DNA from: Luteibacter jiangsuensis
GTDB taxonomy: Bacteria > Pseudomonadota > Gammaproteobacteria > Xanthomonadales > Rhodanobacteraceae
Assembly (NCBI RefSeq): GCF_030812295.1
Contig: NZ_JAUSSK010000003.1
Coordinates: forward strand, 186,001 to 250,000
DNA: 64,000 nt
Direction: 5' to 3'
The stretch's first letter is position 1, and each line of letters starts with the position of its first letter. The position numbers and the translations under genes were made by a program. The notes beneath the pieces were generated by a model. It did not search any database. It was not told the origin of the DNA and saw only the letters and a program-made list of their open reading frames with translations. Below, piece after piece: positions 26,368 through 37,679 of this stretch.

Positions 26368-27147
26368 TCACGCCAGGCTCGTGCGCCCCGCGCGAAGGCG
26401 GAAGTACTCCGCGCTCCCGGCGCATAGCGTCACCCAGGCCAATCCCGTCGCGTAACCCGCCATCACGTCGCTGAAGTAATGCACCTGCAAGAGGATTCGG
26501 CTGATACCGACGAGGGTGATCATGCTCACCGCGGCCACGACGATCGTCCGGTGCCAGCGTGGCGGGAAGAGCACGAGCGCCACATACGCGAGCATGCCGT
26601 AGAACACCATCGATCCCGAAGCGTGGCCACTCGGGAAGCTGTAGCTGTGTTCGACGATGAAACCGTGGTCGTGCAGCGGCCGTTCGCGCTGGAACCAGGC
26701 CTTCAGCGCGCTGTTGATCAGTGCCGTGCCGACCAGCGTGGTGATCCAGACGGCCGCCAGTCGAAAATGGCGGCGCCACGACAGCGCGAGGAAGACCGCC
26801 AGCGTCGCCATGCCGATGACCATGGGGTCTCCCGCATGGGTGACCAGGGCCACCGTGCGTAGCACGGGGAGCGGCATGTTGTTGCGCAGATCGGTGGCGA
26901 GGTCGGCATCGAATACGGTCAGACCAGCCGCGTCGCGGACCTCGACCGCGATCGTGGTGGCGATCACCAGCATGGCCACCACCACGGCGACCACGGTGGT
27001 GGGTCGCAGGAAAGCACGAGCGGCCGCATCGAGTCCCTCGCGACGTCGCACCGCACGCCGCCACGCCACGTCCGCGCCGCCCAGGGCAAGAACCAGCAGG
27101 GCGGCCCAAAGCGACAGGGCGTGCTGACTGATCCACTCGGTATCCAT
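26368..27147 (-). CDS. membrane PAP2-family phosphatase
   Basis: This type-2 phosphatidic acid phosphatase (or undecaprenyl-diphosphate phosphatase-like protein) has about six membrane helices in 259 residues. All three catalytic motifs are visible: KAWFQRERP (K-x6-RP), PSGH in SFPSGHASGS, and SRILLQVHYFSD (SR-x5-H-x3-D). It is the first gene of a three-gene operon with a lipid kinase and a phosphoesterase. It diverges from the secreted esterase gene over 78 bases. Confidence 0.9.
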   Translation of the reverse strand: MDTEWISQHALSLWAALLVLALGGADVAWRRAVRRREGLDAAARAFLRPTTVVAVVVAMLVIATTIAVEVRDAAGLTVFDADLATDLRNNMPLPVLRTVALVTHAGDPMVIGMATLAVFLALSWRRHFRLAAVWITTLVGTALINSALKAWFQRERPLHDHGFIVEHSYSFPSGHASGSMVFYGMLAYVALVLFPPRWHRTIVVAAVSMITLVGISRILLQVHYFSDVMAGYATGLAWVTLCAGSAEYFRLRAGRTSLA

Positions 27148-27225
27148 TCCGTTCGCTCCTCGTCTCGTGTCAGGATCGGCGATGTTGCCACGCCGCGCGT
27201 CCGCGGCTCGAGAAGGGGTTGTCCG

Positions 27226-28821
27226 ATGAAAGCTCTATCCGCCCGCGCCGTCCTCGTCCTGGCGCTTGCCACGGCTGGCTTTGCCGCCCATGCCGACGAT
27301 GCGCCATTGGCGCACCGCATTGTCCGCGTCACGCTCGATGGAGCAAGCGACAAGGGCACTTCGGGACGTCTGATCCTGTTCGCCGCGCCTGCCTCGGCAG
27401 CCAAGGATGGCAAGCTCGAGGCCGTCGATACCAATCCGTTCCAACCCAAGGCCGTGTCCGTGGCAGCCCGCGACGTGACATGGATCGCGCCGGGCCAGTC
27501 GGTCGACCTGGATACCGACGGCGAAGCGTTCCCCGCTGGGTTTTCGACGCTGCCGCCGGGGGACTATTTCTTCCAGGCCGTGCTCGACGTGGATAACGAC
27601 TACAACTACGGTGGCCGCCATGCCGGCGACCTCATCAGCGAGGTCACGCCGGTGAAGCTCATGCCGGGAGGCAGCCTGCCGGTCCTGAAATTGAGCAAGA
27701 CCGTGCCGCCACGCGATCCCTGGGTCCTGCCGCCGATGGCACCGCAGGCGGTTCGCGATGCCCTGCCGGAAGCGCGCAAGCATGCCTACGCGGAGATACT
27801 GCAAAGCCCGCTGCTGACGGCCTTCGCGGGCCACTCCGTGTCGGTCCGCGCCTGGGTGGTCACTCCGCCCGGCTACGATCCCAAGGGTACGAAGCGTTAT
27901 CCCACCGTTTTCCTCACCCATGGCTTCACGGGCGGCTTCGACCGTTACGCTGGGACGATCGCCTACCTGTGGTTGGCGATGTCCAAGAAGGAAATGCCGC
28001 CGATGATCTGGGTACTGCTCGACGAATCGGGCCCCACCGGCACGCATGAGTTCGCCGACTCGGTGAATAACGGACCGTGGGGCCAGGCGCTCACCACCGA
28101 ATACATTCCATGGCTCGAAGGTCGTTACCGCATGGACGGCAAGCCCAGCGGCCGCTTCCTCACGGGGCACTCATCGGGCGGCTGGGCGACGTTGTGGTTG
28201 CAAACGCGCTACCCCAAGGAGTTCGGCGGCACATGGTCGACCTCGCCCGACGCCAGCGACTTCCGCGATTTCACTGGCGTCGACATCTATGCCGTGAATG
28301 GCAATGCCTACAAGAAGCCGGACGGGACACCCATTCCGCTGGTGCGCGACAAGGGCCAGGTGATCGCCACCCTCGAGACCTTCGTCAAGCTGGAAGACGT
28401 GCTGGGTGCCTACGGCGGCCAGTTCGCCTCGTTCGAATGGGTATTCTCGCCACGTGGCAAGGACGGCCGGCCCCAACAGCTGTTCAACCGCGTCACCGGT
28501 GCGGTGGACCCCGGCGTCGCCGCCTATTGGCGCGACCACTACGACATCGCCCAGCGTCTGCGTACCCAATGGCCGGAGCTCAAGCCGGACCTCGACGGCA
28601 AGATCCACGTGATCGTCGGAACGGCCGATACGTTCTACCTCGACGGGGCTGCGAAATTGCTCAAAGAGACCCTTGACGGCCTGCACGCGAAGAGCGATAT
28701 CCGCTTCCTTCCCGGCAAGACCCATTTCGACCTCTACACCGAGGGCGACGACCGGCAGGCGTTGTTGAAAAAGATCTCCTGGGAGATGTATGGCGTGGCC
28801 CGGCCGGGGGAGGGGAAGTAG
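27226..28821 (+). CDS. secreted esterase of the enterochelin-esterase-like alpha/beta hydrolase fold
   Basis: The 531-residue product has a signal peptide ending near HADDAP (residue 23). A beta-rich N-terminal domain (about 30-170) is followed by an alpha/beta hydrolase domain. The nucleophile elbow GHSSGG puts the probable catalytic Ser at 316; an acid and a C-terminal His (GKTHFDLYTEGD) complete a plausible triad. The substrate is unknown. The ATG at 27226 starts the signal peptide; a longer frame is rejected. Confidence 0.8.
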   Translation: MKALSARAVLVLALATAGFAAHADDAPLAHRIVRVTLDGASDKGTSGRLILFAAPASAAKDGKLEAVDTNPFQPKAVSVAARDVTWIAPGQSVDLDTDGEAFPAGFSTLPPGDYFFQAVLDVDNDYNYGGRHAGDLISEVTPVKLMPGGSLPVLKLSKTVPPRDPWVLPPMAPQAVRDALPEARKHAYAEILQSPLLTAFAGHSVSVRAWVVTPPGYDPKGTKRYPTVFLTHGFTGGFDRYAGTIAYLWLAMSKKEMPPMIWVLLDESGPTGTHEFADSVNNGPWGQALTTEYIPWLEGRYRMDGKPSGRFLTGHSSGGWATLWLQTRYPKEFGGTWSTSPDASDFRDFTGVDIYAVNGNAYKKPDGTPIPLVRDKGQVIATLETFVKLEDVLGAYGGQFASFEWVFSPRGKDGRPQQLFNRVTGAVDPGVAAYWRDHYDIAQRLRTQWPELKPDLDGKIHVIVGTADTFYLDGAAKLLKETLDGLHAKSDIRFLPGKTHFDLYTEGDDRQALLKKISWEMYGVARPGEGK

Positions 28822-28841
28822 GCGGCGCCTCGCGGGCTTGA

Positions 28842-28940
28842 ATCGCCGACAGGGTCGGCTCCCACCAGCAGGGTCGGCCCCCCGGGCTTCGATCGCCATG
28901 GCGGCTGGCGAAGCCGGTGGGAGCCGACCCTGTCGGCGAT
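28842..28940. repeat. REP/BIME inverted pair
   Basis: The arms 28842-28866 and 28916-28940 are perfect 25-base reverse complements of the common REP core. The 49-base spacer contains a partial third REP piece (AGGGTCGGCCCCC). It sits between the esterase stop and the prpE start, 80 bases upstream of the prpE ATG. Confidence 0.9.
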
Positions 28941-29020
28941 GCTCTTCGACCAAGGTCCAGAGGCACCTTCGTAACCACTGTCCTACCCTCAAGGACGACC
29001 CACTTCCCGGAGGCGCATCC

Positions 29021-30925
29021 ATGGGCTACGAGGCATCCTGGCGACGCTCGGTCGACGAACCGGAGGCGTTCTGGGGCGAGCAGGCGCGGTTGATCGATTG
29101 GCAAACGCCGCCGCGGCGCATCCTCGACCAGTCCAACCCGCCGTTCCGCCGCTGGTTCGTCGGTGGAACCACCAACCTGTGCCATAACGCGGTCGATCGT
29201 CACCTCGATGCGCGCGGCGACCAACTCGCCATCGTCGCGGTTTCCACCGAAACCGGCATCACCCGTGAGATCAGCTATCGCGAACTGCACCGTGAAGTGA
29301 ATGCCTTCGCGGCCATCCTCGTCGACCTTGGCGTGGGTAAGGGCGACCGCGTCGTGATCTACATGCCCAACATCGCCGAAGCGGTGTTCGCGATGCTCGC
29401 CTGTGCGCGGATCGGCGCGATCCATTCCGTGGTGTTCGGCGGGTTCGCCGCGCACAACCTCGCGCTGCGCATCGACGATGCGGAGCCGAAGCTGCTGGTC
29501 TGCGCCGATGCGGGCATGCGCGGCGGCAAGATCATTCCGTACAAACCCCTGGTGGATGCGGCGCTGCGCGAGACGAAGGCGCCGCCGGCGCATGTGCTCG
29601 TCGTCCGGCGCGGGCTCGATCCCGACATGGCATGGGTGGTGGAACGCGACCTCGACCACGCGCCGTTGCGTGAGAAGCACCTCGATGCGAACGTTCCCGT
29701 CGAGTGGCTGGAATCGAACGAACCCAGCTACCTGCTCTACACCTCGGGCACCACGGGCAGGCCGAAGGGCGTGCAGCGCGACGTGGGCGGCTACGCGGTG
29801 GCGCTCGCGGTCTCGATGACGGCGATCTTCGACCTTCAGCCGGGCCAGACCATCCTGTGTACATCGGATGTCGGATGGGCCGTGGGGCACTCGTACAACG
29901 TATACGGTCCGCTCATCGGTGGCTGCACGGCCATCCTGTACGAAGGGCTTCCCACCGGCCCCGATCCCGGTATCTGGTGGCGCCTTTGCGAGAAGTACAA
30001 GGCACGCACCATGTTTTCCTCGCCCACCGGCATCCGCGTGCTGAAGAAACAGGATGCGGCGTGGTTGCGGAAGTACGACCTCTCGTCGCTGAAATGGATC
30101 TTCCTCGCGGGTGAACCGCTCGACCAGCCGACCTACGACTGGCTCACCACCGGTACCGGGAAGACTGTCGTGGACAATTACTGGCAGACCGAAACGGGCT
30201 GGCCTGCCTTGTCCTTGATGCCGGGACTGGATCTCAAGCCCGTGAAGCCGGGTTCGCCCGGCTTTCCGACGTTCGGATATCGCATGCGCGTGATCGACGA
30301 GGCCACCGGCGAGGAGAAACCGGCAGGCGAAAAAGGCGTGCTGGTGATCGAACCACCCTTGCCACCGGGCTGCCTCACGACGATATGGCGCGACGACGAG
30401 CGCTATCGGCGCAGCTACTTCGGCCACTTCAAGGAACTGCTGTACAGCTCGCTGGACTGGGCGGTGCGCGATGCCGATGGTTATTTCTTCATCCTGGGCC
30501 GTACCGACGACGTGATCAACGTGGCCGGGCATCGCCTGGGCACGCGCGAGATCGAGGAATCGGTGGCGACGCTCGGCGCGGTGGCCGAGGTGGCGGTGGT
30601 AGGTATCGCCGACGAGCTGAAAGGGCAGGTACCGGCCGTTTTCGCCACGCTGAGGCAGGGCGTCAAGGACGATCCCCGCGACGTGGCGCAGGCCATGGAA
30701 CGGCGCGTGGTGGAGTTGTTGGGTGGCGTGGCGCGCCCTGCCTGCGTCTACGTGGTGGGTTCGCTGCCAAAGACCCGCTCGGGCAAGCTGCTGCGCCGTG
30801 CCCTGCAAGCGTTGATGCAGGACACCGACCCCGGTGACCTGTCCACCCTGGACGATCCGGGCGCCCTGGAGGAAATCCGCCTGGCCATTGCCCGCGGCCC
30901 GCACTGCGGGCAAAGGCGGGCTTGA
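29021..30925 (+). CDS. prpE: propionyl-CoA synthetase
   Basis: PrpE activates propionate to propionyl-CoA through an acyl-adenylate. The 634-residue length and start MGYEASWRRSVDEPEAFW fit the family. Adenylate-forming motifs are visible: YTSGTTGRPKGVQRDVGG (P-loop-like), YWQTETGWP and GRTDDVINVAGHRLGTREIE. The C-terminal SLPKTRSGKLLRR carries the catalytic lysine that is typically acetylation-controlled. It is followed by prpB and prpC, although a REP pair and 212 bases separate it from prpB. Confidence 0.93.
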   Translation: MGYEASWRRSVDEPEAFWGEQARLIDWQTPPRRILDQSNPPFRRWFVGGTTNLCHNAVDRHLDARGDQLAIVAVSTETGITREISYRELHREVNAFAAILVDLGVGKGDRVVIYMPNIAEAVFAMLACARIGAIHSVVFGGFAAHNLALRIDDAEPKLLVCADAGMRGGKIIPYKPLVDAALRETKAPPAHVLVVRRGLDPDMAWVVERDLDHAPLREKHLDANVPVEWLESNEPSYLLYTSGTTGRPKGVQRDVGGYAVALAVSMTAIFDLQPGQTILCTSDVGWAVGHSYNVYGPLIGGCTAILYEGLPTGPDPGIWWRLCEKYKARTMFSSPTGIRVLKKQDAAWLRKYDLSSLKWIFLAGEPLDQPTYDWLTTGTGKTVVDNYWQTETGWPALSLMPGLDLKPVKPGSPGFPTFGYRMRVIDEATGEEKPAGEKGVLVIEPPLPPGCLTTIWRDDERYRRSYFGHFKELLYSSLDWAVRDADGYFFILGRTDDVINVAGHRLGTREIEESVATLGAVAEVAVVGIADELKGQVPAVFATLRQGVKDDPRDVAQAMERRVVELLGGVARPACVYVVGSLPKTRSGKLLRRALQALMQDTDPGDLSTLDDPGALEEIRLAIARGPHCGQRRA

Positions 30926-30948
30926 GAGGGTCGTGTCCCGCCCCCGCC

Positions 30949-31026
30949 GTGGGAGCCGCTTCAGCGGCGATCCCGCGGCAGCCGGCAGGCCGAGGCAGGC
31001 CCCATCGCCGCTGAAGCGGCTCCCAC
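30949..31026. repeat. REP/BIME inverted pair, variant core
   Basis: The arms 30949-30971 and 31004-31026 are perfect reverse complements. The inner core is GCTTCAGCGGC instead of the ACCCTGTCGGC seen elsewhere, changed in both arms so that pairing is kept. The spacer starts CCCGCGGCAGCCGG, related to the spacers at 33223, 40735 and 44647. Confidence 0.9.
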
Positions 31027-31106
31027 AGTGACGCGGCTCCGTGAAGTGGTGCCGCATGAAGTGGCATTCTCCCGCGACGCAGCAAGGCCTCGCCGCGGCG
31101 GTGCGC

Positions 31107-31112
31107 TAAAAT
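31107..31112 (+). promoter_or_regulatory. probable -10 box of prpB
   Basis: TAAAAT lies 25 bases upstream of the prpB ATG, giving a short leader that contains a GGAGAG ribosome-binding site. No good -35 is visible. With the REP pair just upstream, it suggests that prpBC is transcribed separately from prpE. Confidence 0.35.
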
Positions 31113-31137
31113 GGCTCTCTTTGCTTCGGAGAGTTCC

Positions 31138-32025
31138 ATGGCACAGCAACCCTCGGCCGGCGCCCGTTTCCGCGCCGCGCTCGCGGCCGAACAGCCGCTG
31201 CAGGTGATCGGTGCGATCAACGCCAATCATGCGCTGCTGGCCAAGCGTGCCGGGTTCCGTGCCATCTACCTGTCCGGCGGCGGTGTCGCGGCGGGTTCTT
31301 TGGGCTTGCCTGACCTGGGCATCAACACGCTCGACGACGTGCTCACCGATGTCCGCCGCATCACCGACGTTTGCGACCTGCCGCTGATGGTCGACATCGA
31401 TACCGGCTTCGGTCCCAGCGCGTTCAACATCGCCCGCACGGTGAAAAGCCTGGTCAAGTTCGGTGCCGCCGCTTGCCATATCGAAGACCAGGTCGGCGCC
31501 AAGCGTTGCGGTCACCGGCCGGGCAAGGAAATCGTCACCACCGAGGAAATGGCCGATCGCGTCAAGGCCGCGGCCGACGCCAGGACCGATCCGGATTTCT
31601 TCCTGATCGCCCGCACCGACGCCATCGCCGTGCTCGGCGTGGATGCCGCCATCGAGCGTGCCATCGCCTGCGTCGAGGCCGGTGCCGACGCGATCTTCGC
31701 CGAGGCCGCCTACGACCTGCCGACGTACAAGCGTTTCGTCGAGGCGGTGAAGGTGCCGATCCTCGCCAACATCACCGAGTTCGGTCAGACGCCGCTGTTC
31801 AGCACCCAGGAGCTGGGCAGTGTCGGCGTGGGCATCGTGCTCTATCCGCTATCCGCGTTCCGTGCCATGAACAAGGCCGCCGAGAACGTCTACAACGCCA
31901 TTCGCCGCGACGGTCACCAGCGCAACGTCATCGACACGATGCAGACGCGCGAAGAACTCTACGACCGCATCGGCTACCACGCTTACGAACGTCACCTCGA
32001 CGAACTGTTCTCCAAGAAGGGTTAA
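31138..32025 (+). CDS. prpB: methylisocitrate lyase
   Basis: PrpB splits 2-methylisocitrate into pyruvate and succinate, the last step of the 2-methylcitrate cycle. The 295-residue product has the catalytic Cys124 in KRCGHRPGK, the Mg-binding VDIDTGFG, and [16 protein letters not shown] near the N-terminus. The ATG at 31138 follows GGAGAG; an upstream ATG at 31111 overlaps a probable -10 box and is rejected. prpC follows 11 bases on. Confidence 0.95.
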   Translation: MAQQPSAGARFRAALAAEQPLQVIGAINANHALLAKRAGFRAIYLSGGGVAAGSLGLPDLGINTLDDVLTDVRRITDVCDLPLMVDIDTGFGPSAFNIARTVKSLVKFGAAACHIEDQVGAKRCGHRPGKEIVTTEEMADRVKAAADARTDPDFFLIARTDAIAVLGVDAAIERAIACVEAGADAIFAEAAYDLPTYKRFVEAVKVPILANITEFGQTPLFSTQELGSVGVGIVLYPLSAFRAMNKAAENVYNAIRRDGHQRNVIDTMQTREELYDRIGYHAYERHLDELFSKKG

Positions 32026-32036
32026 GGAGTTACGCA

Positions 32037-33185
32037 ATGAGCGACACCACCACCCAGCCCAAGGCGAAGAAATCGGTCGCCCTCTCCGGCGTGCCGGCCG
32101 GCAACACCGCGCTGTGCACGGTCGGCCGCAGTGGCAACGATCTGCATTACCGCGGCTACGACATCCACGATCTCGCGGCGAAGGGCTCGTTCGAGGAAGT
32201 GGCTTACCTGCTGGTGCACGGCGTGCTGCCGAACTGGATGGAGTTGAACGCCTACCGTGCCAAGCTCAAGCGGCTGCGGGGCTTGCCGGCACCGGTCAAG
32301 AGCGCGCTCGAACTCCTGCCTGCGTCGACACACCCGATGGACGTCATGCGCACCGGCGCCTCGGTGCTCGGCACGGTGTTGCCGGAGAAGGATGACCATA
32401 ATATCACGGGCGCTCGCGACATCGCCGATCGCCTGATGGCGAGCTTCGGTTCCATGCTGCTGTACTGGTACCACTTCAGCCATAACGGCAAGCGTATCGA
32501 GACCGAGACCGAGGATGAATCGATCGCGGCGCACTTCCTGCACCTGCTGCACGGGCGCAAGCCGAGCGACCTGCACTCGCATGCGCTCGACCGCTCGCTG
32601 GTGCTCTACGCCGAGCATGAATTCAACGCCAGCACATTCGCCGCGCGCGTCATCGCCGGCACCGGCTCGGACATCTACTCGGCGATCACCGGCGCGATCG
32701 GTGCGCTGCGCGGTCCGAAACATGGCGGCGCCAATGAAGTGGCGATGGAGATCATCGCGCGTTATCGCGACGCGGCCGAGGCGGAAGCGGATATCCGCGC
32801 TCGCGTCGAACGCAAGGAAATCATCATCGGCTTCGGGCACCCGGTGTATACCGTGTCCGATCCGCGCAACGAGATCATCAAGGAGGTGGCGCGCAAGCTC
32901 TGCACCGATGGCGGCAATCCGCGCCTGTTCGAGGTGTCGGAGAAGATCGAGAAGCTGATGTGGGAACTGAAGAAGATGTTCCCGAACCTCGATTGGTACT
33001 CGGCATCGGCGTACCACATGATGGGTGTGCCGACGGCGATGTTCACGCCGCTGTTCGTCATCGCGCGCACCTCCGGGTGGAGCGCGCATGTGATCGAGCA
33101 ACGACAGGACGGCAAGATCATCCGCCCAAGCGCGAACTACACGGGTCCGGAAGACCTGGCGTATACGCCGATCGAGAAGCGGTAG
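32037..33185 (+). CDS. prpC: 2-methylcitrate synthase
   Basis: PrpC condenses propionyl-CoA with oxaloacetate. The 382-residue length is that of the short PrpC-type citrate synthases. Active-site regions are visible: [12 protein letters not shown] (His), [16 protein letters not shown] (His) and [17 protein letters not shown] (Asp/Arg region). A GGAG Shine-Dalgarno precedes the ATG. Longer frames read back into prpB and are rejected. acnD and prpF, which often follow, are not here. Confidence 0.94.
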   Translation: MSDTTTQPKAKKSVALSGVPAGNTALCTVGRSGNDLHYRGYDIHDLAAKGSFEEVAYLLVHGVLPNWMELNAYRAKLKRLRGLPAPVKSALELLPASTHPMDVMRTGASVLGTVLPEKDDHNITGARDIADRLMASFGSMLLYWYHFSHNGKRIETETEDESIAAHFLHLLHGRKPSDLHSHALDRSLVLYAEHEFNASTFAARVIAGTGSDIYSAITGAIGALRGPKHGGANEVAMEIIARYRDAAEAEADIRARVERKEIIIGFGHPVYTVSDPRNEIIKEVARKLCTDGGNPRLFEVSEKIEKLMWELKKMFPNLDWYSASAYHMMGVPTAMFTPLFVIARTSGWSAHVIEQRQDGKIIRPSANYTGPEDLAYTPIEKR

Positions 33186-33197
33186 GCCCCAAGGCCT

Positions 33198-33281
33198 GGT
33201 GGGAGCCGACCCTGTCGGCGATGGGTGCTTGCCTCTGGCTGGCCCGCTGCCGCGGGATCGCCGACAGGGGCGGCTCCCGCC
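33198..33281. repeat. REP/BIME inverted pair
   Basis: The arms 33198-33222 and 33257-33281 are inverted copies of the REP core with two mismatches. The spacer GGGTGCTTGCC...GCCGCGGG is shared with the pair at 44622-44704 and, in reverse orientation, with that at 40711-40793. It lies between the convergent prpC and fadH stops and may end both transcripts. Confidence 0.9.
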
Positions 33282-33298
33282 TAGGTCGCTGTCGGCGG

Positions 33299-35473
<2,175 letters not shown>

Positions 35474-35616
35474 CTAAATCCGCATGGCAGCAGGTTCTTG
35501 CGAGCCTGACTGCCGAAGGCACGCAACTTGCTCCGTTCTTTCACCCGGTGCGTTGGCAGGACGTCCGGTCATCCCGAAAAAACAGGGGTTCCGCGTCGCT
35601 CACAGGAGACTCTCCC

Positions 35617-36543
35617 ATGCGTAAGACTCTTATTGCCACGGCGATCTGCCTCGCCATCGGATTTGCCATGCCGGCCATGGCCGACGACACCCAGACCGGA
35701 TCCTCGGGTGCCAGCGCGCAGCGCAGATCGATTGCCGTGCAGTACTCCGATAGCTCCACCTATACGGACAGCTCGACCCACAGCCGGACCGACACCACGT
35801 CCGGATCGTTCAACACCACCAACGCCATCTCGTACACCGTGCTCAACGGAAGCGTCAGCAACGTAGGCGTGAGCGGCATCGGCAACATCGCCCGTAACCT
35901 GGGTGACGCCAACGGCGGACGCGGCGGCAGCGGCGGCGACGGCTACGGTGCGGTCGGTTACGGCGGCACGGGCGGATCCGGCGGTGACGGCGGCAACGCG
36001 CGTGCACGCGGTGCGGTCGGTGGCGACGGTTCCGCTTCGAGCGGCGACGCGGGTGCGTTGACCGCCTCCGCGGGCGGCGACGGTTCCGGCGATGGCGGCA
36101 ACGCCAACGGCGACGGTGGCAGGGCGAATGCGCGCGGTGCGGGTGCCGACACGGCGACCGGCGGATCCACGGCCAGCACCGGTGGCGCAAGCGCCAGCAC
36201 GGGCGGCGCGGGAACCTCCGGCGACGCGACCGCAACGGCCGCGGGTGGAACCGGCACGGGCGGCGCAGGCGGCACGGCGATGGCGGCCGGTGGCGAAGGC
36301 GGTGCGGGCGGCGCGGGCGCGTCGGGTACGGGTGGTGCTGGCTCGGGTGCCGATGGCGGCGCCGGCGGCGCGGGTGGCACGGCCTATGCCGATGCGGGTG
36401 CGTTCGACATGTCCAACAGCATGGGCAGCGCGGGCGCGGCAGCCGCCGGCATCTCCAACTTCGCGCAGAACAGTGGCGCGGCGTCGTTGATCCAGCAGGG
36501 CGTGAATGTCCAGGCCAACCTGAGCGTGGGTTCGGCTCCGTAA
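35617..36543 (+). CDS. exported Gly/Ala-rich low-complexity protein, candidate amyloid/fibre subunit
   Basis: The family is not firmly recognised. The 308-residue product has a signal peptide ending at AMPAMA (residue 22). A Ser/Thr/Asn-rich part follows (about 30-97), including NAISYTVLNGSVSNVG. A Gly/Ala/Ser/Thr/Asp-rich stretch (about 98-265) is dense in GGxGG and has no Cys or aromatic core. A conserved-looking tail contains ISNFAQNSGAASLIQQGVNV. An AGGAGA Shine-Dalgarno fixes the ATG. It heads a five-gene cluster with a C39 peptidase and a coiled-coil/barrel protein, the layout of Fap functional-amyloid loci, where it would take the FapB/FapC place. That role is inferred. Confidence 0.75.
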   Translation: MRKTLIATAICLAIGFAMPAMADDTQTGSSGASAQRRSIAVQYSDSSTYTDSSTHSRTDTTSGSFNTTNAISYTVLNGSVSNVGVSGIGNIARNLGDANGGRGGSGGDGYGAVGYGGTGGSGGDGGNARARGAVGGDGSASSGDAGALTASAGGDGSGDGGNANGDGGRANARGAGADTATGGSTASTGGASASTGGAGTSGDATATAAGGTGTGGAGGTAMAAGGEGGAGGAGASGTGGAGSGADGGAGGAGGTAYADAGAFDMSNSMGSAGAAAAGISNFAQNSGAASLIQQGVNVQANLSVGSAP

Positions 36544-36566
36544 CGGCTGGACCGGTAGCAAAGGGA

Positions 36567-36594
36567 ACCACGGGGCGCTCCGGCGCTCCGTGGT
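36567..36594 (+). other. strong RNA hairpin after the low-complexity gene
   Basis: ACCACGG (36567-36573) pairs with CCGTGGT (36588-36594), and GCGC pairs inside with GCGC, giving about 12 stacked pairs on a four-base loop. There is no T-run. It lies between the first and second genes of the exported-protein cluster. It may protect the first gene's mRNA or let only part of the transcription through, so that the structural subunit is made in excess. Confidence 0.55.
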
Positions 36595-36633
36595 CATCCG
36601 AAGGGAAGCACCAGGACCTTCAGGAGAACACCC

Positions 36634-36999
36634 ATGCGGCAGCAATACGAACATCGGGCGCGCCGGGCACTGGCCCTGATTGCCCTGGCTTGCGTCGGCG
36701 GAACGGCGTACGCCACGCCTCCCGCTAGTGAACCGCCACCGGCCGCGTTCGGCCAGGCCACTTCCCTCGAACAGCTGCAGGCCATGACCGGAGGCAGCGG
36801 GACCACGAACAACATCAATCAGCAGACGCTCAACGGCACGATGAGCGACACCGAGGCGAAGAACACGATCAGCGGAGGCAATGTCGTCTCGGGCAGCGCT
36901 TTCGACAATTCGGCGGGCTTGCCGACGGTGATCCAGAACTCCGGTAACAACGTGCTGATCCAGAACTCCACCATCGTCAACGTGCGGATGAATCCATGA
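36634..36999 (+). CDS. small exported protein of the Fap-like cluster
   Basis: The 121-residue product has a signal peptide ending near AYATPP (residue 27), then EQLQAMTGGSGTTNNINQQ and a C-terminal block GLPTVIQNSGNNVLIQNSTI. The function is unknown. The C-terminal block resembles the tails of the first and fourth genes of the cluster (an IQNS/IQQ motif with Asn), suggesting related folds or a common export signal. A GGAGAA Shine-Dalgarno precedes the ATG, and the stop overlaps the C39 peptidase start by 4 bases. Confidence 0.8.
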   Translation: MRQQYEHRARRALALIALACVGGTAYATPPASEPPPAAFGQATSLEQLQAMTGGSGTTNNINQQTLNGTMSDTEAKNTISGGNVVSGSAFDNSAGLPTVIQNSGNNVLIQNSTIVNVRMNP

Positions 37000-37679
37000 A
37001 GGCCGCCTGTGCCCTCGCTCTCTTTCTCGTCGTCGCGGCGCCTGCCGTGCCGGCGATGAAGGCGGAGGTACAGACCAGCCCCGGTACTTCGTATCCGGTG
37101 CGGATGACGAGCCTGAAGGAGGCGCGCTTCCGCAACACGATCCGGCAGAAATACGACTTCAGTTGCGGCTCCGCCGCCGTCGCCACGCTGTTGACTTACC
37201 AGTATGGCTACCCGGTCGACGAGCAGTCCGCGTTCGATGTGATGTTCACCCATGGCGATCGCGCGAAGATCGGCAAGGAAGGGTTCTCGTTGCTGGACAT
37301 CAAACGATTCCTCGCCTCTCGTGGCTTCGAGGCCGATGGCTTCGAGGTGCCGCTGGAGAAGCTCGACAATGAGGGCGTCCCCGCGATCGTATTGATCAAC
37401 GAACGCGGCTATCACCACTTCGTCGTGGTGAAGGGTTACAAGAACGGCCGCGTACTGGTGGGCGATCCAGCCCGGGGCACACGCGCCATGTCCAGGCGGC
37501 GATTCGACGCGATGTGGAACAACCGCGTCGTTTTCGTCATCCACAACCAGCGTGACCGCGCCATCTTCAACAGTCCACGCGACTGGGCGGTCGCTCCCGC
37601 GGCACCCATCGGAGACGGCATCCAACGCAATGGGCTAGAGCCACTGGTGATGCCCAAGCGCGGTCCGGGGGACATATGA
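36996..37679 (+). CDS. exported C39-family cysteine peptidase (FapD-like)
   Basis: C39 peptidases usually cut after double-glycine leaders; in Fap loci FapD is a periplasmic member needed for amyloid export. The 227-residue product has a signal peptide (about 1-20). The catalytic set is visible: Q51 (oxyanion), C57 in KYDFSCGSAAVA, H141 in YHHFVVVKG and D157 in VLVGDPARGT. There is no ABC-transporter domain, unlike bacteriocin exporters. It is translationally coupled to both neighbours by ATGA overlaps. The activity is likely; the substrate is unknown. Confidence 0.85.
   Translation: MKAACALALFLVVAAPAVPAMKAEVQTSPGTSYPVRMTSLKEARFRNTIRQKYDFSCGSAAVATLLTYQYGYPVDEQSAFDVMFTHGDRAKIGKEGFSLLDIKRFLASRGFEADGFEVPLEKLDNEGVPAIVLINERGYHHFVVVKGYKNGRVLVGDPARGTRAMSRRRFDAMWNNRVVFVIHNQRDRAIFNSPRDWAVAPAAPIGDGIQRNGLEPLVMPKRGPGDI

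Noticed and set aside
28661-31057. Minus-strand open frame of 798 codons opposite prpE.
   Set aside because: prpE is unambiguous on the plus strand. The antisense product has no domain and reads through two REP pairs.
35569-36654. Antisense frames opposite the Gly-rich gene that look Arg- or Pro-rich and repetitive.
   Set aside because: Repetition there is only the complement of the GGxGG-coding DNA. The plus strand has a signal peptide, a Shine-Dalgarno and an operon context.
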